Part shown: piece by piece, positions 61,370 to 64,000 of the stretch
Layout: the number at the start of each line of letters is the position of its first letter
Numbering within the stretch: position 1 is the stretch's first letter
NCBI GenBank assembly: GCA_963969595.1
Contig: OZ018416.1
Coordinates: 9,874,065 to 9,938,064 of the forward strand
Source: Neckera pumila
Taxonomy: Eukaryota > Streptophyta > Bryopsida > Hypnales > Neckeraceae
Length of the DNA stretch: 64,000 nucleotides
Reading direction: 5' to 3'
The notes under the pieces: generated by a model
The model's input: the letters and a program-made list of their open reading frames with translations, nothing else
What the model was told of the DNA's origin: nothing
The model's database searches: none
Translations under genes and position numbers: made by a program

Positions 61370-62195
61370 GACTTTTTACTGAAAGTTCCATCAAACGGAC
61401 AAGAAGAGCGAGAATCATGATGAGAAGAGCGATTTGAGAATCGAGACCGTGAGACTCTATCAGAGGAGGGTCTAGAAGAATTAGACTTATTTTCGGGTTG
61501 TGCCGATTTGGCGACTGTTGTTGCTTCTGCCTCATGCCCCGTGGCTGCCGTCTCGAGATCTCCGAAGTGTGAGTCTCCCGAGGGGGTTTTGCTTCCGCGT
61601 TTTTAAGTAGGAGCTGGTACTGCTTTTCAGCAAGTAAGAGATAAGACTTTAGTCGAGAATGTTTCTTGAACTTCATATTTCTATACTGTTGGGCTAAAAG
61701 GGCAGAAGCAAGAGGAAAAGTGGATAGGGTTTTGTCTATCAACTCTTTCTCTGTGACTTTATCACCACAAAGACGTAGCTGTGCAGTTATGCCGTGCAAT
61801 TCGGCACTAAATGAAAGAAAATCAGGAAAATCAAGAACGCGAAGAGCAATCCAATCATTGCGAGCTTGAGAAAGGAAGATGGTTTGCTCATGATGAAATC
61901 GATCATGGAGTTGGCTCCACAAGTCCGCAGGGTTGTCAACTTGGATGTATTGTTGTCGGAGAGAGATGTCGAGGTGATGACGAAGAATAAGCAGCGCTTT
62001 CCACTTTGATGATGTTGGAAAGTCCTCCTTAGGTTCAGTATTTAGTGCGTTGTCCAATTCTTCCGCATAAAATTATGTCTTGATGTCGATGCTCCATTCC
62101 ATAAAATTACTACCATGTGCCTCTAAAGCATTGAACAAAAGAGGTTGCACTCGGGAGCTAGTTTCCTGAGGGTGCTTTGCATCTGGTATAGACAT
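61370..62195 (-). pseudogene. Copia gag (broken)
   Basis: From the ATG at 62195 the frame gives a gag of the UBN2 type, with an in-frame stop (TAA) at codon 41 just before the main open part. It keeps the usual features: SSKWKALLILRHHL, DLWSQLHDRFHHEQ, and a helical region with LSFSAELHGITAQL. The frame drifts before the zinc knuckle, which is read from a different frame (C-YKC-DRQGH-IAQDC near 61330). It would form the virus-like particle in an intact element. Confidence 0.75.
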
Positions 62196-62266
62196 TGCAG
62201 CTAAAAGCAAAAAAAAACAAAGTAATAGAAAAAAAAATAAGTAGAGACAAAATCATGCTGATAATA

Positions 62267-62471
62267 TGTTGTGATGAAGAGAGTAAACAAGAGAGATATA
62301 ACTTATGTATTATGAGGGTTATCTTATCACATATATATATGGAGATCATAGCCTCCGTAGTACCACTAAAAATAGAGGGAGTACTACATTTACTTTAATA
62401 TAAATACACTTAACCTAAGTTAATTGGTTGACTGGGATCGTCAACTTATCTTATCCTATCTTATCTCAACA
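62267..62471 (-). repeat. Copia 5' LTR
   Basis: This is the intact 205-bp long terminal repeat with TG...CA ends. It matches the outer and inner parts of 58493-59083 nearly base for base, for example 'aacctaagttaattggttga' at both ends. Transcription of the element would start here and run leftward. Confidence 0.88.
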
Positions 62472-62476
62472 CTTTG

Positions 62477-62645
62477 GAAGCGTATTTCAGTTTGGATGAA
62501 GAGTATTTCGATAAATGCTTTGGGAGAGTATTTTGGATGAATGCTTTGGAAAGAGTACTTTGGATGGAATGCTTTGGAAGAGTATTTTTGATGAACCCTT
62601 TGGAAGAATATTTTAGATGAATGGATTGGATGAATCTCATAGAGG
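62477..62645. repeat. Minisatellite interrupted by the Copia insertion
   Basis: Imperfect copies of a 27-28 bp unit (about ttggatgaatgctttggaag, then agtat) run from 62477 to 62645. The same motif (ggatgaatgctt) occurs on the other side of the Copia element at 58464-58492. The element therefore landed inside an existing array upstream of RZ-1. Confidence 0.7.
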
Positions 62646-63888
62646 GATGATGTGGATGACTTGGTGATTAGGCAATTTCGAGGTTTGGATGGAAATTGTA
62701 ACATTTGGATGGAAAAGAATCATAGTGTACTATTTAAGAATCTTTACTCCTCGTAAAAGATATTTTTTATCTTACTTTACCAATATTGTTCACCATTTGG
62801 ATGAATCTTTGTTCTACTCAATTTTAAGCATTCTGGAGTCCATATTTGGGATGATGAAAGTACATTTGTGGTAATGTTTTGTTTGGGTAGCTTCTCATTC
62901 ATCCCAAGCAATATTTGAATCTTTCCAAAATAACCTTTTTTTTTATTGACTGATGTTATCTTTCAAAAAATTAACCTTTGACACTATATGACATCATCTA
63001 CTTTTAAAAAAACAAAAGTGCTCACTGGAAGTCAAACTATTGTTTATGATCTCTCCTTTCCACACAAAATTCCAAGGATAAATAGTTGCACTTCTATCCT
63101 ACACAAAAAGATTATCTCTCATTCATCGACCAAAAAATAGCCACGGCATTGTTTATGGACTAATGATCATCTACCTAGTTTACAATGACTATGATTAGTA
63201 GACATCTATTATATTATTTACCTTCTAGCACATAAAGAAACCTTTTTTTCCCTTTTAAGATGCCTTTTTGGATTTTGTGAATCCTCTTTTTCCTCCAAGT
63301 CATTGATTCTTCTTCCATCTTTTTCATAATTCTCCATATTATTTCTAATGGCTCTATTGTAGCCTATTCAAGATGTCTTAATGGTTAAAGATTGTTTCAA
63401 AAGTTTTGAAAGCAAAGCTGATCCTTCTTTAGAAAGATAAAAAAAAGAGTGTGCAACAATAATGTGTGAAGTTGGTGTTGTAAACAAGGAAAGTGTTGTT
63501 GAAGGTGAGAACACACGCTTTGAATATGATGACTTGTTCCCAAACTAAATTTCACTACAGTACAGTATGGCACTTTCATTGCCACTTTCATTAGGTTAGT
63601 GTGAGTTGCTCCATTGATAGGGAGTGTCAAGACTAACGCTTTACATTGGTGAAGCAAAACCTAATTATTCCAAAATCAAGCTACTTCAAACAACATCAAA
63701 ACCCAATTGTTTTGAAAGATCAGCAAAGAGGAGCAAATTCTGAAAAACAGAAAATCAACTGCTACATGCTTAAGTTTTCCACACAAGATGAGAAGACAGA
63801 AGTCATAACTTTGTAAAACAGGGGCATCACAGATGTTTCAAAGCTTTGCACCTCCTGTGAAAACCACTTGGGATTGTACAATGAAACT
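62646..63888. other. Spacer before the transporter gene
   Basis: AT-rich and without supported genes; the last 150 bases may be 3' UTR of the transporter on the minus strand. Confidence 0.5.
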
Positions 63889-63999
63889 TCATTTGTTGTT
63901 GGAGTCTACAGAGTCGGATAAAGCTCTTCCTGAGGTCTCCAACGGGAAAAACAGGACCGCAACGCCAGCCGCCACAGGCACTGCTGAGAACAATGAAAC
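63889..63999 (-). CDS. C-terminal end of a major-facilitator transporter (partial)
   Basis: The last 36 codons of a gene enter the window from its right edge and stop at TGA (63891-63889). The peptide has a hydrophobic segment (FSAVPVAAGVAVLFF) followed by PLETSGRALSDSV. A helix ending in [FL]P[LF]ETKG is the hallmark of the last membrane segment of organic-cation/SV2/nicotinate-type MFS carriers, so I read this as the end of helix 12 and the cytoplasmic tail. GC content rises sharply here compared with the DNA before it, as at the other real genes. The specific substrate cannot be known from this fragment. The alternative is a chance ORF. Confidence 0.55.
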   Translation of the reverse strand, partial: VSLFSAVPVAAGVAVLFFPLETSGRALSDSVDSNNK

Positions 64000-64000
64000 T

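Larger units (their letters stand above)
58493..62471 (-). mobile_element. Ty1/Copia LTR retrotransposon, defective
   Basis: The element is bounded by TGTTG...CAACA and flanked by a perfect 5-bp target duplication, ctttg (58488-58492 and 62472-62476). LTRs are 62267-62471 (5' LTR, 205 bp) and 58493-59083 (3' LTR, enlarged by a nested insertion). Beside the 5' LTR is a primer-site-like TATTATCAGCATG, resembling the initiator-Met tRNA complement; beside the 3' LTR is a purine tract (GGGATTGAGGAGGAG). The internal part is only 3.2 kb and reads gag, protease, integrase, RNase H in the Copia order on the minus strand. The reverse-transcriptase core is missing and gag has stops, so it cannot move on its own. 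The LTRs are close in sequence, suggesting moderate age. Confidence 0.9.

Overview
This looks like a piece of land-plant nuclear chromosome. The evidence is three spliced genes with GT-AG introns and plant-type products, AT-rich intergenic DNA, and many plant transposon families (Copia, hAT, CACTA, Stowaway). The species cannot be read from the sequence. Large repeat-laden spacers and methylase-like repeat genes make me lean weakly towards a fern, lycophyte or other non-angiosperm; that is inference only. No prokaryotic or organellar genes, CRISPR arrays or rRNA genes were seen.

Layout. From 1 to about 16.4 kb there is no credible intact gene: dispersed repeats, a complete non-autonomous CACTA element (4791-7291), a Stowaway-type MITE (8537-8855), foldback elements and minisatellites. 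At 16.8-19.1 kb lies plastid ribosomal protein S9 (minus strand, two exons). From 19.2 to 38 kb the sequence is again repeat-rich. It holds a broken hAT transposase (about 20.9-22.2 kb), a hAT MITE with a perfect 8-bp target duplication (22942-23469), a near-perfect RNA-type hairpin (25735-25836), and two decayed multi-exon genes in divergent orientation. One of these (26.7-29.6 kb, minus) keeps a methyltransferase-like SAM-binding region. The other (31.5-34.1 kb, plus) is split by a hAT MITE. From 38.3 to 45.8 kb is a 14-exon gene for a DM13/DOMON/cytochrome b561 membrane protein (919 aa, minus). From 46 to 55.9 kb is mostly spacer. At 56.0-58.2 kb is an RZ-1-type glycine-rich RNA-binding zinc-finger protein with an intron in its 5' UTR (minus). 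Its upstream minisatellite was hit by a Copia retrotransposon (58493-62471) that has lost its reverse transcriptase core, and one of its LTRs was later hit by a small retroposon. The last 111 bases look like the C-terminus of a major-facilitator transporter running off the window.

The three intact genes do not form a pathway: one acts in plastid translation, one in transmembrane electron transfer, one in RNA binding. They are islands in a transposon matrix. All exon coordinates come from manual reading of splice sites. Every junction in the three genes keeps the reading frame, which is the main support for the models.
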